Assembly (NCBI GenBank): GCA_964400655.1
Contig: CAYNVN010000034.1
Location: 1 to 22,698 of the forward strand
Direction: 5' to 3'
DNA length: 22,698 bases
From: B16-G9 sp964400655
GTDB lineage: Bacteria > Bacteroidota > Bacteroidia > Bacteroidales > F082
The translations under genes and the position numbers were made by a program. Position 1 is the first letter of the stretch, and every line of letters starts with the position of its first letter. Below the pieces are notes generated by a model. It did not search any database and had not been told where the DNA came from. It saw only the letters and a list, made by a program, of their open reading frames with translations. Shown here piece after piece: positions 7,534 to 16,037 of the stretch.

Positions 7534-9054
7534 TTATCGTCTGCGTTTTCTGTATAGCTGGCGGTCCTTATCAGAAATTCCGTACTCATAATTAAGACAT
7601 TTGTTGGGGCCTTTAAATTTGCAGGCCCCTTTAACAAGGTGGAACTTTATGGATGCGTAAACATCAAGACCGTTTAGATCGGACAAACCCAGATAGGTGC
7701 CTATCCGTTCGGTACCGATGGTAATAAAATAAAACCGCACGGCCAGGCCAATCCTTACATACCTGTAATCGTACAGCGAAACGGGAAGACTTGCTTCGAA
7801 CCAGGGCGTTTCGTAACGGGGCGTAATGGCCACCAGCGATCGCCTGCGCATGGAATATTTATACAACTTTATAGGATGTATCCAGACAGCGTTTAAAAAG
7901 ATATTTCTTTTTATATAAAGGTCAGCCTGTAAGCTTAAAGCCGTTGGCAACCCGAGTTTAAAATTGTCACCCCTGTACGACTTCTCCCTGTCGCCGTAAA
8001 ACAGCTCACTCAAATTTCCCATAAAGCTGTTCACGCTTTCAAACCCTGTGGTATCAATACTCGACCAGTAGGCCGAGACATTATTGAACGAGTGCTCCTC
8101 TGCATTTTTCTTATAATTTATTCTGCCGATATCAATAAGCGAAATACCAACTTTATAAGCATAAGGATTGTATGGCCTTTCGCATATCCTGCCCCGGTAG
8201 TGATCCATGATATCGTATCGTTTTTTGGCAAAAACCACTCCAATATCAATACCCAAACCACTTCCCTTAACCGTTGGCGCATTACCGGGAACATCGTTAT
8301 TATCGTAATCAACCGGTAACGAAAAAACCATATCGGCATCTATGTTATTAAAGTTAATGGTAGAATCATTAATAATGATGTAATCACCGTTTCGGATATT
8401 GCCCGAAATACCGGCCAAGCCAAACAGAGGCTTAACGGTTATGCCGGCTGTTAATTTGTGCCGGTTGAATTTAATAACATCGTAACTATAGGTCAGGCCC
8501 AGTTCAAACCATGTTCCCGATGCCACATCAAAATCATAGTCATTATAATTAATATTGTGCAGAGGATCATATTTTAAACCATGATAACCAATAAGCGGAA
8601 TCTCAAACGGCAAACGATTACTTACCGTATTAAACCTCAAAGCGGTACTTATTCCGAAGCCGTGTCTGCCAAAATAATACATAGCAGAAGGCCCCTGTAA
8701 TCGTAAATTTAAATTAACAAACTTCAGTTCCTTATTGTCGTAATAAGTAAAATTTTTATCACCGTGATAAAGAGGTAAATCATCATTGTTATAAATCAAA
8801 TCCCAAATGGAAGCATCCTGATGCGGAATGTAAGCAAAATTATTCCTAAGAAAAAGATCACCCGAAAGGATATTCACATCAAAAAATACCTTTTGATGAT
8901 TAATATTTGCCGGATTAAGTGAAGCAGATGCAATACCGCCATAATTGCCGGTTGTTAGCCCAAGCATCTCCTGCGATTTTACATACCCGCCGGTAAGCAA
9001 AAAAAGCATTACCGCTAAAGCGGTAATTATCCGGTATTTATAAAATTCCTGCAA
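7534..9054 (-). CDS. Secreted outer-membrane-type protein, DUF5723-like, unknown function
   Basis: The protein has 506 residues. It starts with a basic n-region (QEFYKYR), a hydrophobic core (IITALAVMLFLLTGGYV) and a likely cleavage after KSQ, so it is exported. The mature part has alternating hydrophobic and aromatic residues typical of beta-strands, and an N-terminal LNPANI segment seen in Bacteroidota DUF5723-type beta-barrel proteins. That family call is from pattern memory and function is unknown. The start codon is TTG at 9054: an in-frame stop lies four codons upstream of the preceding codon pair (9067-9069), and the only nearby ATG (9009) would delete the signal-peptide n-region. A -7 element at 9083-9090 fits this start. 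The basic C-terminus ends YRKRRR, unusual for a barrel strand that should end on an aromatic residue. Confidence 0.75.
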   Translation of the reverse strand: MQEFYKYRIITALAVMLFLLTGGYVKSQEMLGLTTGNYGGIASASLNPANINHQKVFFDVNILSGDLFLRNNFAYIPHQDASIWDLIYNNDDLPLYHGDKNFTYYDNKELKFVNLNLRLQGPSAMYYFGRHGFGISTALRFNTVSNRLPFEIPLIGYHGLKYDPLHNINYNDYDFDVASGTWFELGLTYSYDVIKFNRHKLTAGITVKPLFGLAGISGNIRNGDYIIINDSTINFNNIDADMVFSLPVDYDNNDVPGNAPTVKGSGLGIDIGVVFAKKRYDIMDHYRGRICERPYNPYAYKVGISLIDIGRINYKKNAEEHSFNNVSAYWSSIDTTGFESVNSFMGNLSELFYGDREKSYRGDNFKLGLPTALSLQADLYIKRNIFLNAVWIHPIKLYKYSMRRRSLVAITPRYETPWFEASLPVSLYDYRYVRIGLAVRFYFITIGTERIGTYLGLSDLNGLDVYASIKFHLVKGACKFKGPNKCLNYEYGISDKDRQLYRKRRR

Positions 9055-9082
9055 TAAAAAACCTGTTTACTAAAAAGAACGT

Positions 9083-9090
9083 CAAATTTA
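9083..9090 (-). promoter_or_regulatory. Bacteroidota -7 element for the DUF5723-type gene
   Basis: On the minus strand the bases read TAAATTTG, an exact TAnnTTTG, 28 bases before the proposed TTG start at 9054. ATTG about 23 bases upstream (9110-9113) is a three-of-four match to the -33 element. It supports the TTG start, since the transcript would begin near 9075. Confidence 0.5.
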
Positions 9091-9286
9091 ATGTTTTGGT
9101 TTGCCCGTGCAATATTTTATGCAAAAAATATAACAGAAAACATTATTTATTAATTACACATACATATATAAACTTTTATTTCAGCTATTTACAAAACATA
9201 TCTTTAGCCCCACTATTTTTTACCGGACAAATATCATTAACATATTCAAATATATTTTGTATTTATGCAAAAAGTAAAAATGGATT

Positions 9287-10264
9287 ATGTTAGAAGAATT
9301 ACAGACTTTTGATTCGATTCGATTAAATTTTAGTCCTGCCGGTTTGCACGCACTTAACTTTGCCCTTGCATTTGTAATGTTTGGTGTGGCACTTGAAATT
9401 AAGCTGCAACATTTTAAAAAGTTATTGCTTAACCCCAAATCGGCCATTGTTGGATTTATATCGCAATTTATAATGCTGCCGTTTTTAACTTTTTTACTTG
9501 TAATTTCATTGCGCGATTACATTACCCCCACCATCGGTCTGGGAATGATACTGGTTGCAGCCTGTCCGGGCGGCAATATATCAAACTTCATTTCATCGTT
9601 ATCCAAAGGCAATGTTGCCCTTTCGGTAAGCCTTACTGCCATTGCCACAATGGGAGCCATCATTTTTACCCCGCTTAACTTTGCAGTTTGGGGGAAACTT
9701 ACCATAGGATTTTTTAACGCACATTCGGCAGAAGTATTGGTACGACCCATTGAAATTGATGCGGTTCAGATGTTCAAAACGGTATTTATCATTTTGGGAG
9801 TTCCTATTATTCTCGGAATTTTTGTAAATGAGAAATTCCCGAAATTCACGGCAAAAATCGTTAAGCCCATTAAAACCGTTTCAATTATTATTTTCAGTGC
9901 CATTGTAATCATCGCCCTGGCCAAAAACATTGAATATTTTCTGGTTGTAATCAAATACATCTTCTTTATCGTATTAATACATAATGCGCTGGCATTTGCA
10001 TCGGGATATTTTTTACCAGCCATATTAAAAAGACCTAAGGTTGACCGTAAAACCATATCCATTGAAACCGGTATCCAAAATTCGGGATTGGCACTGGTGC
10101 TGATATTTAACCCAAAGATTTTCCCTCCCGAACTGGAACTTGGCGGCATGGCCATCATTGCGGCATGGTGGGGAATATGGCACATTATTGCAGGGCTGTT
10201 TATTGCCGGGGTTTGGACAAATTTTACCTACGGTATCATCTCGAAAAAACGTGTAAAAGCATAG
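9287..10264 (+). CDS. Bile acid:sodium symporter (BASS) family transporter
   Basis: This 325-residue integral membrane protein has about nine to ten hydrophobic helices. It shows the SBF/BASS hallmarks: FALAFVMFGVALEIKLQHF near residue 30, the helix-break segment AACPGGNISNFISSLSKGNVALSVSLTAIAT at about 87-118, and a second broken helix TGIQNSGLALVLIF at about 260-273. Those two unwound helices bind sodium and substrate in solved family members. Known substrates in the family include bile acids, steroid sulphates, pyruvate and pantothenate, so none can be assigned here. The stop codon lies 3 bases before the next ATG, so it is probably co-transcribed with the acyltransferase. Upstream, TATATTTTG at 9251-9259 is a -7-like element with one extra T. 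Confidence 0.92.
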   Translation: MLEELQTFDSIRLNFSPAGLHALNFALAFVMFGVALEIKLQHFKKLLLNPKSAIVGFISQFIMLPFLTFLLVISLRDYITPTIGLGMILVAACPGGNISNFISSLSKGNVALSVSLTAIATMGAIIFTPLNFAVWGKLTIGFFNAHSAEVLVRPIEIDAVQMFKTVFIILGVPIILGIFVNEKFPKFTAKIVKPIKTVSIIIFSAIVIIALAKNIEYFLVVIKYIFFIVLIHNALAFASGYFLPAILKRPKVDRKTISIETGIQNSGLALVLIFNPKIFPPELELGGMAIIAAWWGIWHIIAGLFIAGVWTNFTYGIISKKRVKA

Positions 10265-10267
10265 TTT

Positions 10268-11626
10268 ATGGGATTTCATAATATCGAGAAAAAGTCTTTT
10301 TGGTATAAATTCCTTTACGTGTATGTCCGGTTTTGGCACGATCGTATCTTTTACAGAAAGGTAGTTGTTTTAAACTACCACAAAGTTCCCGAAAAAGAGC
10401 CTTTAATATTTACGCCCAACCATCAAAATGCTTTAATGGATGCACTCACCATGCTGTTTACGGTGAAAAATCAGCTTGTTTTTATGGCACGCTCCGATAT
10501 CTTTAAAAAGTATGCACCCATTCTCTATTTTCTGAAGATTCTGCCCATTTACCGTATCCGCGACGGTATCGACTCCTTAAAGAAAAACAAAGAGGTATTT
10601 GACAAAACGGTGGATGTGCTTAATGCCTATAACGGGCTGGTTATTCTTCCCGAAGGCAACCACAAAGGAGTTCGCCGGTTACGCCCCTTAAAAAAAGGAT
10701 TTGCTCGCATTGCCTTTCAAACCGAAAATGCCGGCAAGGTAAAACAGGGAATCAAAGTGGTTCCCGTTGGTATTGATTACGACGAATATACCCTTTGCAG
10801 AAGCCGCTTACTGGTTAATTTCGGCAACCCCATTCCTGTGTCGGAATACATAAAAACATACAACGAAAACCCCGCCGTGGGATTAAACCGGCTTAAAAAT
10901 CGTCTGGCAGAAGAAATTAAACCGTTAATCATCAACATAGAATGTGAAAAATATTACGACCTGATAAACGAATTGCGCCCCTTATATCGTAAATCAATAT
11001 GCGTCAAGAAGGGCATGAACCCACGTGATGAAGGCGACGGATTAAAAGCCGACCAAATATTTGTTTCGTATCTGGAAAGTGCTGCAAGTAAAAATCCCGA
11101 AACAATCAGCAAAATAAACGACGATTTCAATAAAGTAAAAAGAACGTTAAAAAAAGCGAAACTATCAATTACCGAACTCTTCACCAACGCAACAAAAGGT
11201 TCTGTTTTACTAAAGATAATAATGCTTGTTTTAACATTCCCGTTGTTCCTATATGGTTACTTAAACAACCTGCTCACTTATCAACTGCCTTATTACCTGT
11301 CGCGCAAAGTACCCGACAAAATGTTTCACAGCTCCTTTATGTTTGTACTCACCATGCTTTTCTTCCCCCTCTTTTATCTGTTACAAACAGTTGCCGTATT
11401 TTTTATTTTCAACAGCTGGCAAACAGCCCTGGTTTACCTCATCAGCCTGCCCGTTTCGGCTGTCGTTGCCTGGAAGTGGAAAAACCTTTATCAAAAAACA
11501 GTATCCGATTTAAGAAAAATTAAGTTTTACAAAACAAAAGATTTTACCGAAACCACCAACAGGCTTAACAATATTATTCAGATACTCAACAAATTAACCG
11601 GCACCAAAATAGCCTTTGAAAAATAG
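10268..11626 (+). CDS. Lysophospholipid/glycerol-phosphate acyltransferase family protein
   Basis: The N-terminal 230 residues form a PlsC-like acyltransferase domain that would transfer an acyl chain to glycerol-3-phosphate or a lysophospholipid. The catalytic motif is NHQNALMD, with H52 and D58 separated by five residues rather than four, as in the GPAT/DHAPAT-like subgroup that includes yeast Sct1/Gpt2. Other blocks are PIYRIRDG (93-100), LPEGNHKG (127-134) and VVPVGIDYDEY. After a charged linker, residues about 312-400 hold three hydrophobic segments anchoring it to the membrane, followed by a basic tail. The protein has 452 residues. The gene starts 3 bases after the BASS transporter stop, which suggests one operon. 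No terminator was seen after its stop; the tRNA-Leu promoter follows. Exact acceptor is unknown. Confidence 0.88.
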   Translation: MGFHNIEKKSFWYKFLYVYVRFWHDRIFYRKVVVLNYHKVPEKEPLIFTPNHQNALMDALTMLFTVKNQLVFMARSDIFKKYAPILYFLKILPIYRIRDGIDSLKKNKEVFDKTVDVLNAYNGLVILPEGNHKGVRRLRPLKKGFARIAFQTENAGKVKQGIKVVPVGIDYDEYTLCRSRLLVNFGNPIPVSEYIKTYNENPAVGLNRLKNRLAEEIKPLIINIECEKYYDLINELRPLYRKSICVKKGMNPRDEGDGLKADQIFVSYLESAASKNPETISKINDDFNKVKRTLKKAKLSITELFTNATKGSVLLKIIMLVLTFPLFLYGYLNNLLTYQLPYYLSRKVPDKMFHSSFMFVLTMLFFPLFYLLQTVAVFFIFNSWQTALVYLISLPVSAVVAWKWKNLYQKTVSDLRKIKFYKTKDFTETTNRLNNIIQILNKLTGTKIAFEK

Positions 11627-11647
11627 GGCGGCACATAAAAAAAGTAG

Positions 11648-11655
11648 TATATTTG
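11648..11655 (+). promoter_or_regulatory. Bacteroidota -7 element for tRNA-Leu / tig operon
   Basis: TATATTTG followed by CAG is an exact TAnnTTTG, 29 bases before the tRNA 5' end. No second promoter fits in the 20 bases between the tRNA and tig, so it is probably the promoter for tRNA-Leu and for tig-clpP-clpX. No good -33 TTTG at the right spacing was seen. Confidence 0.5.
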
Positions 11656-11684
11656 CAGCCCGAATTTTTAACAGCCAACATACT

Positions 11685-11766
11685 GCGGGTGTGGCGAAAT
11701 TGGTAGACGCGCCAGACTTAGGATCTGGTGCCGCAAGGCGTGGGGGTTCGAGTCCCTTCACCCGCA
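11685..11766 (+). tRNA. tRNA-Leu (anticodon UAG)
   Basis: The acceptor arms GCGGGTG (11685-11691) and CACCCGC (11759-11765) pair perfectly, with discriminator A at 11766. The anticodon stem CCAGA/TCTGG encloses the loop CTTAGGA, so the anticodon is TAG at 11719-11721, reading CUN leucine codons. A class II variable arm (TGCCGCAAGGCGT) and T-arm GGGGG-TTCGAGT-CCCTT are present. The 3' CCA is not encoded (ACA follows), so it must be added after transcription. Confidence 0.98.
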
Positions 11767-11786
11767 CATTTTTAAATTTTTAATCA

Positions 11787-13139
11787 ATGAATATTACTCA
11801 CGAACCCAATGGCAACCTTCAGGCCATTATTCATATTAATCTTAAGGAAGAAGATTATATTGATAAAGTTAACAATACTTTAAAAGATTACAGAAAAAAA
11901 GCCAACATGCCCGGTTTCCGTCCCGGTATGGTTCCCATGGGCATGATAAAAAAGATGTACGGACAGTCGGTTACCGCCGAAGAGGTTAACAAAACCGTTT
12001 CGGAAGCCCTTAACAAATACATCGACGAGCAGAAATTAAATGTGCTTGGATACCCCATGCCAAATCTTGAAAAAACCAAACAGATTGATTTCGGCGTTGA
12101 CAAAGAGCTTGATTTCTTTTTCGATATTGGTCTTGCTCCCGAAGTTGAAATCGAACTGAAAAAAGATGCGTTTGAAGTACCCTACTATAAAATAGAGGTA
12201 ACCGACAAAGAGGTGGAAAATGCCATAAACGATATTAAAATCCGTTTCGGCGAAGAAGAACACCCTGAAAAAGCCGGGGAAGGCGACGGTGTACAAGGTA
12301 AATTTGTACAGGTTGATGCAGATGGAAACGAAGTGGAAAACGGTGTGGAACACGACGGATACTTTAAATTGCAAGACCTTAAATTAAAAGGTGTTCAAAA
12401 GAAATTTTACGGCAAATCGGTGGGCGACAAAGTAGTTTTCAACCCTTCAAACGCCTTTAAAGACGAAGCAAAAGTTAAAGCGTTACTGGGCGAAAACCTT
12501 ACCGAAGAGCAGATGAAATCGGATTACCGGTTTGAAATTACAAGCATTATCCGCCATAAAGAAGCCGAACTGAACGAAGAAACCTTTAAAAAAGTTTACC
12601 CCAACGACGAACTGAAAACCGTTGACGATTTTAAAGCCCGCATCAAGCAGGATTTGGAAGAACATTATGCCAAAGACAGCGACCGTCAGTTTACCGGCGA
12701 TGTTGTTTCAAAACTAATTGAAGAAAGCAACATTGAATTACCCGACGAATTTTTAAAACGCTGGCTGCTCGACAGCAATCAGGGAAAAATTACCGCCGAA
12801 CAGTTAGATGTTCAATACGAAAGCTATGCAAAATCGTTTAAATGGCAGCTTATTGAAGACAAGCTGAGAAGCCAGTTCGGCGATCAGCTGAAAGTTGACA
12901 ACGAAGATGTACGCGACAAAGTAAGGGCCTATTTCCAGGTTCAGGGAAAAGACAATTCAAATCCCCAGATTGAACAGATTGTTGACCAGATATTGAGCAA
13001 CAAAGAGGAAGGACAGAAAATATACGGTGAACTGATGGATGAAAAACTGGGCAACGTTTTCAAAGAAAATGTAAAACGCAAAGAAGAAACCGTTACGCCC
13101 GATAAATTCATGGAGATAATGCAAAACATCAATAAATAA
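11787..13139 (+). CDS. tig: Trigger factor, ribosome-associated chaperone
   Basis: Trigger factor binds ribosomal protein L23 at the exit tunnel and shields nascent chains. The 450-residue length fits. Residues 1-110 are the ribosome-binding domain with the signature loop GFRPGMVPMGMIKKMYG (about 43-59); E. coli has GFRxGKVP, so the Lys is replaced by Met. The middle region (about 150-245) occupies the place of the FKBP-like PPIase domain but shows no obvious FKBP active-site pattern, as is common in Bacteroidota. The C-terminal half is the helical chaperone domain, highly charged. It is the first gene of the tig-clpP-clpX operon and starts only 20 bases after the tRNA-Leu 3' end, with no Shine-Dalgarno sequence. 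Confidence 0.95.
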   Translation: MNITHEPNGNLQAIIHINLKEEDYIDKVNNTLKDYRKKANMPGFRPGMVPMGMIKKMYGQSVTAEEVNKTVSEALNKYIDEQKLNVLGYPMPNLEKTKQIDFGVDKELDFFFDIGLAPEVEIELKKDAFEVPYYKIEVTDKEVENAINDIKIRFGEEEHPEKAGEGDGVQGKFVQVDADGNEVENGVEHDGYFKLQDLKLKGVQKKFYGKSVGDKVVFNPSNAFKDEAKVKALLGENLTEEQMKSDYRFEITSIIRHKEAELNEETFKKVYPNDELKTVDDFKARIKQDLEEHYAKDSDRQFTGDVVSKLIEESNIELPDEFLKRWLLDSNQGKITAEQLDVQYESYAKSFKWQLIEDKLRSQFGDQLKVDNEDVRDKVRAYFQVQGKDNSNPQIEQIVDQILSNKEEGQKIYGELMDEKLGNVFKENVKRKEETVTPDKFMEIMQNINK

Positions 13140-13164
13140 TTGTTTTTGTTAAAAACACGCACTT

Positions 13165-13845
13165 ATGAACAGCAGTAAAGAATTCAGGAAATTTGCCACG
13201 GGACATCTCGGTATCAGCAGCCTTACGCTCGATCGTTACAACTCTGCATACGGCAACTATATTTCACCCACCATTATTGAGGAGCGCCAGCTGAACATTG
13301 CTCAAATGGATGTTTTCTCAAGATTAATGATGGACAGGATCATCTTTTTGGGAGTTCCAATCGACGACTATGTGGCCAACATCATACAGGCACAGTTGCT
13401 CTTCCTCGAATCGAACGACCCCAAACGCGACATCCAGATATACCTGAATACTCCGGGAGGATCGGTTTATGCCGGTCTGGGTATTTACGACACCATGCAG
13501 TATATCCAGCCCGATGTGGCTACCATTTGTACCGGTATGGCCGCTTCTATGGGTGCTGTTTTATTGTGTGCCGGCGAAAAAGGAAAACGTACGGCGCTTA
13601 CCCATTCGCGGGTGCTTATTCACCAACCCATGGGAGGTGCTCAGGGACAAGCATCCGATATTGAAATTACCGCCCGCGAAATTTCAAAACTCAAAAAAGA
13701 ACTTTACGAGATACTCTCGAAACATACCGGCCAGACTTATAAAAAGATTTGGAAAGACTCCGACCGCGACTATTGGATGACTGCCGAAGAAGCCAAAGAT
13801 TACGGTATGATTGATGAAATTCTTGTGCGAAATACAAAGAAATAG
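13165..13845 (+). CDS. clpP: ATP-dependent Clp protease proteolytic subunit ClpP
   Basis: ClpP forms the double-ring serine protease chamber that degrades proteins fed in by ClpX. The 226-residue protein has the catalytic serine S128 in GMAASMGAVLL, the histidine H153 in VLIHQPMGGAQG, and the aspartate (D202 by alignment with E. coli numbering) in KDSDRDYWMTAEEA. The signature YLNTPGGSVYAGLGIYDTM is at about 93-111. About 30 extra N-terminal residues precede the conserved core, possibly a propeptide. It lies 25 bases after tig and 20 bases before clpX, on the same strand with no promoter motif between them, so it is an operon member. Confidence 0.98.
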   Translation: MNSSKEFRKFATGHLGISSLTLDRYNSAYGNYISPTIIEERQLNIAQMDVFSRLMMDRIIFLGVPIDDYVANIIQAQLLFLESNDPKRDIQIYLNTPGGSVYAGLGIYDTMQYIQPDVATICTGMAASMGAVLLCAGEKGKRTALTHSRVLIHQPMGGAQGQASDIEITAREISKLKKELYEILSKHTGQTYKKIWKDSDRDYWMTAEEAKDYGMIDEILVRNTKK

Positions 13846-13865
13846 TATTTCCCTATTAAGATTTT

Positions 13866-15116
13866 ATGGCAAAAGGAAAAAATAGCGAACAAAGCTGCTC
13901 GTTTTGCGGAAGACCGCAAAGCCAGGTTGGATTGTTGATATCCGGTATCGAAGGGCAAATCTGTAACGACTGTGTGGAACAGGCCTATCAGATTGTGCAG
14001 GAAGAGAACAAATCAAAAGGCGGTTTTAAACTCCCCGGTATGGACGAGGTTAAAACGCCCGCAGAAATAAAGGCTTTTCTCGACCAGTATGTTATCGGAC
14101 AGGAGGAGGCAAAAAAAATACTCTCGGTTGCCGTTTACAATCATTACAAACGTATCGGACACGATGCCCGGGCCAAAGAGGTGGAAATCGACAAATCGAA
14201 CATCATCCTTGTGGGCGATACAGGAACCGGAAAAACATTGCTGGCCAGAACCATTGCCCGCATGCTGCACGTACCTTTCGCCATTGCCGATGCCACGGTA
14301 TTAACCGAAGCCGGTTATGTGGGCGAAGATGTGGAAAGCATCCTCAGCAGACTGTTGCAGGCCGCCGATTACAACGTGGAAGCTGCCGAGCGCGGCATCA
14401 TTTTTATTGACGAAATAGATAAAATTGCACGCAAAAGCGACAACCCCTCTATTACACGCGATGTTTCGGGCGAAGGTGTTCAGCAGGCCATGCTGAAATT
14501 ACTGGAAGGCACCGTGGTTAATGTTCCGCCGCAGGGAGGACGTAAGCATCCCGAACAAAAGATGATACAGGTAAACACCAAAAACATCTTGTTTGTTGCC
14601 GGAGGCGCTTTTCAGGGTATCGAGCGTATCATCGCCGCCCGCATGCGGACTTCGGTAGTGGGATACTCTTTTGCAGGTCATAAAGACGACGAAGTGGATA
14701 AAGACAATCTGTTGCAATACATTTCGCCTGCCGACCTAAAAAAGTTTGGCCTAATCCCTGAAATAGTGGGACGTTTACCCATTCTTACCTATCTAAACCC
14801 TCTCGATAAAAACGCATTAAAACGAATCCTTCTCGAACCTAAAAATGCGCTGGTTAAACAGTTTGAAGCCCTTTTTGAAATGGACGGCATAAAATTAAGT
14901 TTCGATGAAGAGGTTTACGACTTTGTGGTTGAAAAATCCATTGAATTTAAACTGGGGGCACGCGGATTGCGCTCTATCCTCGAAGCCATTTTAATGGATG
15001 CCATGTACGAACTTCCTTCAAAAAAGAAAAAAACAAAAACTTTTAAGGTTACCCTTAAATATGCCAAAGAGATGTTCAACACGGCCAATGTTTCAAAACT
15101 TAAGGTAGCGGTATAA
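13866..15116 (+). CDS. clpX: ATP-dependent Clp protease ATP-binding subunit ClpX
   Basis: ClpX is the AAA+ unfoldase that recognises substrates, unfolds them and passes them to ClpP. The 416-residue protein has the N-terminal C4 zinc-binding domain (C11, C14, C33, C36), Walker A GDTGTGKT (117-124), pore loop GYVG (150-153), Walker B IIFIDE (178-183), the RKH loop (226-228) and the sensor region GLIPEIVGRLPILTYL. The ClpP-docking IGF loop appears as a VGY variant (SVVGYSFAG). All catalytic elements are intact and the length is normal. It is the last gene of the tig-clpP-clpX operon and faces the minus-strand channel gene. Confidence 0.98.
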   Translation: MAKGKNSEQSCSFCGRPQSQVGLLISGIEGQICNDCVEQAYQIVQEENKSKGGFKLPGMDEVKTPAEIKAFLDQYVIGQEEAKKILSVAVYNHYKRIGHDARAKEVEIDKSNIILVGDTGTGKTLLARTIARMLHVPFAIADATVLTEAGYVGEDVESILSRLLQAADYNVEAAERGIIFIDEIDKIARKSDNPSITRDVSGEGVQQAMLKLLEGTVVNVPPQGGRKHPEQKMIQVNTKNILFVAGGAFQGIERIIAARMRTSVVGYSFAGHKDDEVDKDNLLQYISPADLKKFGLIPEIVGRLPILTYLNPLDKNALKRILLEPKNALVKQFEALFEMDGIKLSFDEEVYDFVVEKSIEFKLGARGLRSILEAILMDAMYELPSKKKKTKTFKVTLKYAKEMFNTANVSKLKVAV

Positions 15117-15130
15117 AATTATAAAGAACA

Positions 15131-15179
15131 AGCGGTTTACCGGTTTCTTTCAACATTAACCGAAAAACCAAAAACCGCT
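15131..15179. repeat. Inverted repeat between clpX and the channel gene
   Basis: AGCGGTTT (15131-15138) is complementary to AAACCGCT (15172-15179), with an inner CGGTT / AACCG pair (15141-15145, 15158-15162). The structure lies between two convergent genes and overlaps the channel stop codon. It could help termination in both directions, but neither side has a proper T-run, so this remains weak. Confidence 0.35.
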
Positions 15180-15993
15180 AATCCAGTTTCTCTCCGCAAA
15201 TTTTACAATACTTTGCATCATCGTCATGTTTATCGTACAGGCAGTTACGACACACCTGGGTATTGATGCCCGTTTTCTTCCGGGCTGTTGACACTTCGGA
15301 AGTAATAATACCGGTGGGAACGGCAATAATGGCATAACCAACAATCATAAGAACGGCAGCTATCCCCTGCCCCAACACGGTTTGAGGTGCAATATCACCG
15401 TATCCAACCGTAGTTACCGTTACAATGGCCCAATAGATGGAAACCAGAATACTTGAAAAACCGTTTTCGGGACCTTCAACCAAATACATCAGCGAACCGA
15501 TGATAATCACCAGCATAACAACCGCCTCAAGAAAAACAATAATCTTGCCCCTGCTGTTTTTCAGCGCCATGGAAAGTGTGTCGCCGGCTTTTATGTAACG
15601 GGCAAGCTTAAGCACCCTGAAAACCCGCATCAACCTGAAAACCCTTATCACCACCAAAAAATGCGAACCGGTCAGAAATACGGCCAGATAGGTTGGAATA
15701 ACCGCTATAAAATCGATGATACCGTAAAAACTGAAAATGTATTTAAACGGTTTGTCAACGGTATAAATCCTTAAAAAATACTCAATGGTAAACAAAATGG
15801 TCAAAAACCATTCGATAAAATAAAATAGATTTCCATAATCGGCAGCCAGCGAAGGTTCGCTACCTAAAATAACCACCACCACACTCAGCAAAATGGCAAT
15901 AAGCAATATCACGTCAAATGCTTTGCCGGCAGGAGTATCAGCTTCAAAAATTATCTCATACAATTTTTTACGAAAACCGGAACGTTCATTCAT
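15178..15993 (-). CDS. Voltage-gated potassium-type ion channel with C-terminal zinc ribbon
   Basis: This 271-residue protein has six transmembrane segments. S4 is the voltage sensor, with positive residues every third position from R117 to R132 (VIRVFRLMRVFRVLKLARY). The pore loop carries the K+ selectivity filter TVGYGD (195-200) between S5 (about 152-172) and S6 (about 209-230). After S6 there is a short cytoplasmic tail with two CxxC pairs (C248/C251 and C263/C266) forming a zinc-ribbon-like fold that ends GEKLD. The filter predicts K+ selectivity and S4 predicts gating by membrane potential. Its biological role is unknown. It starts 44 bases after the TIGR02757 gene on the same strand and may be co-transcribed with it. 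Confidence 0.92.
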   Translation of the reverse strand: MNERSGFRKKLYEIIFEADTPAGKAFDVILLIAILLSVVVVILGSEPSLAADYGNLFYFIEWFLTILFTIEYFLRIYTVDKPFKYIFSFYGIIDFIAVIPTYLAVFLTGSHFLVVIRVFRLMRVFRVLKLARYIKAGDTLSMALKNSRGKIIVFLEAVVMLVIIIGSLMYLVEGPENGFSSILVSIYWAIVTVTTVGYGDIAPQTVLGQGIAAVLMIVGYAIIAVPTGIITSEVSTARKKTGINTQVCRNCLYDKHDDDAKYCKICGEKLD

Positions 15994-16037
15994 GAAATCA
16001 TCAATTTTTACAGAATTAATACCACGTCTAAAGTAAT

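Noticed and set aside
9055..9286. Small gene in the AT-rich gap before the BASS transporter
   Set aside because: The only open frame (from 9096) has a low-complexity composition and overlaps the transporter start.
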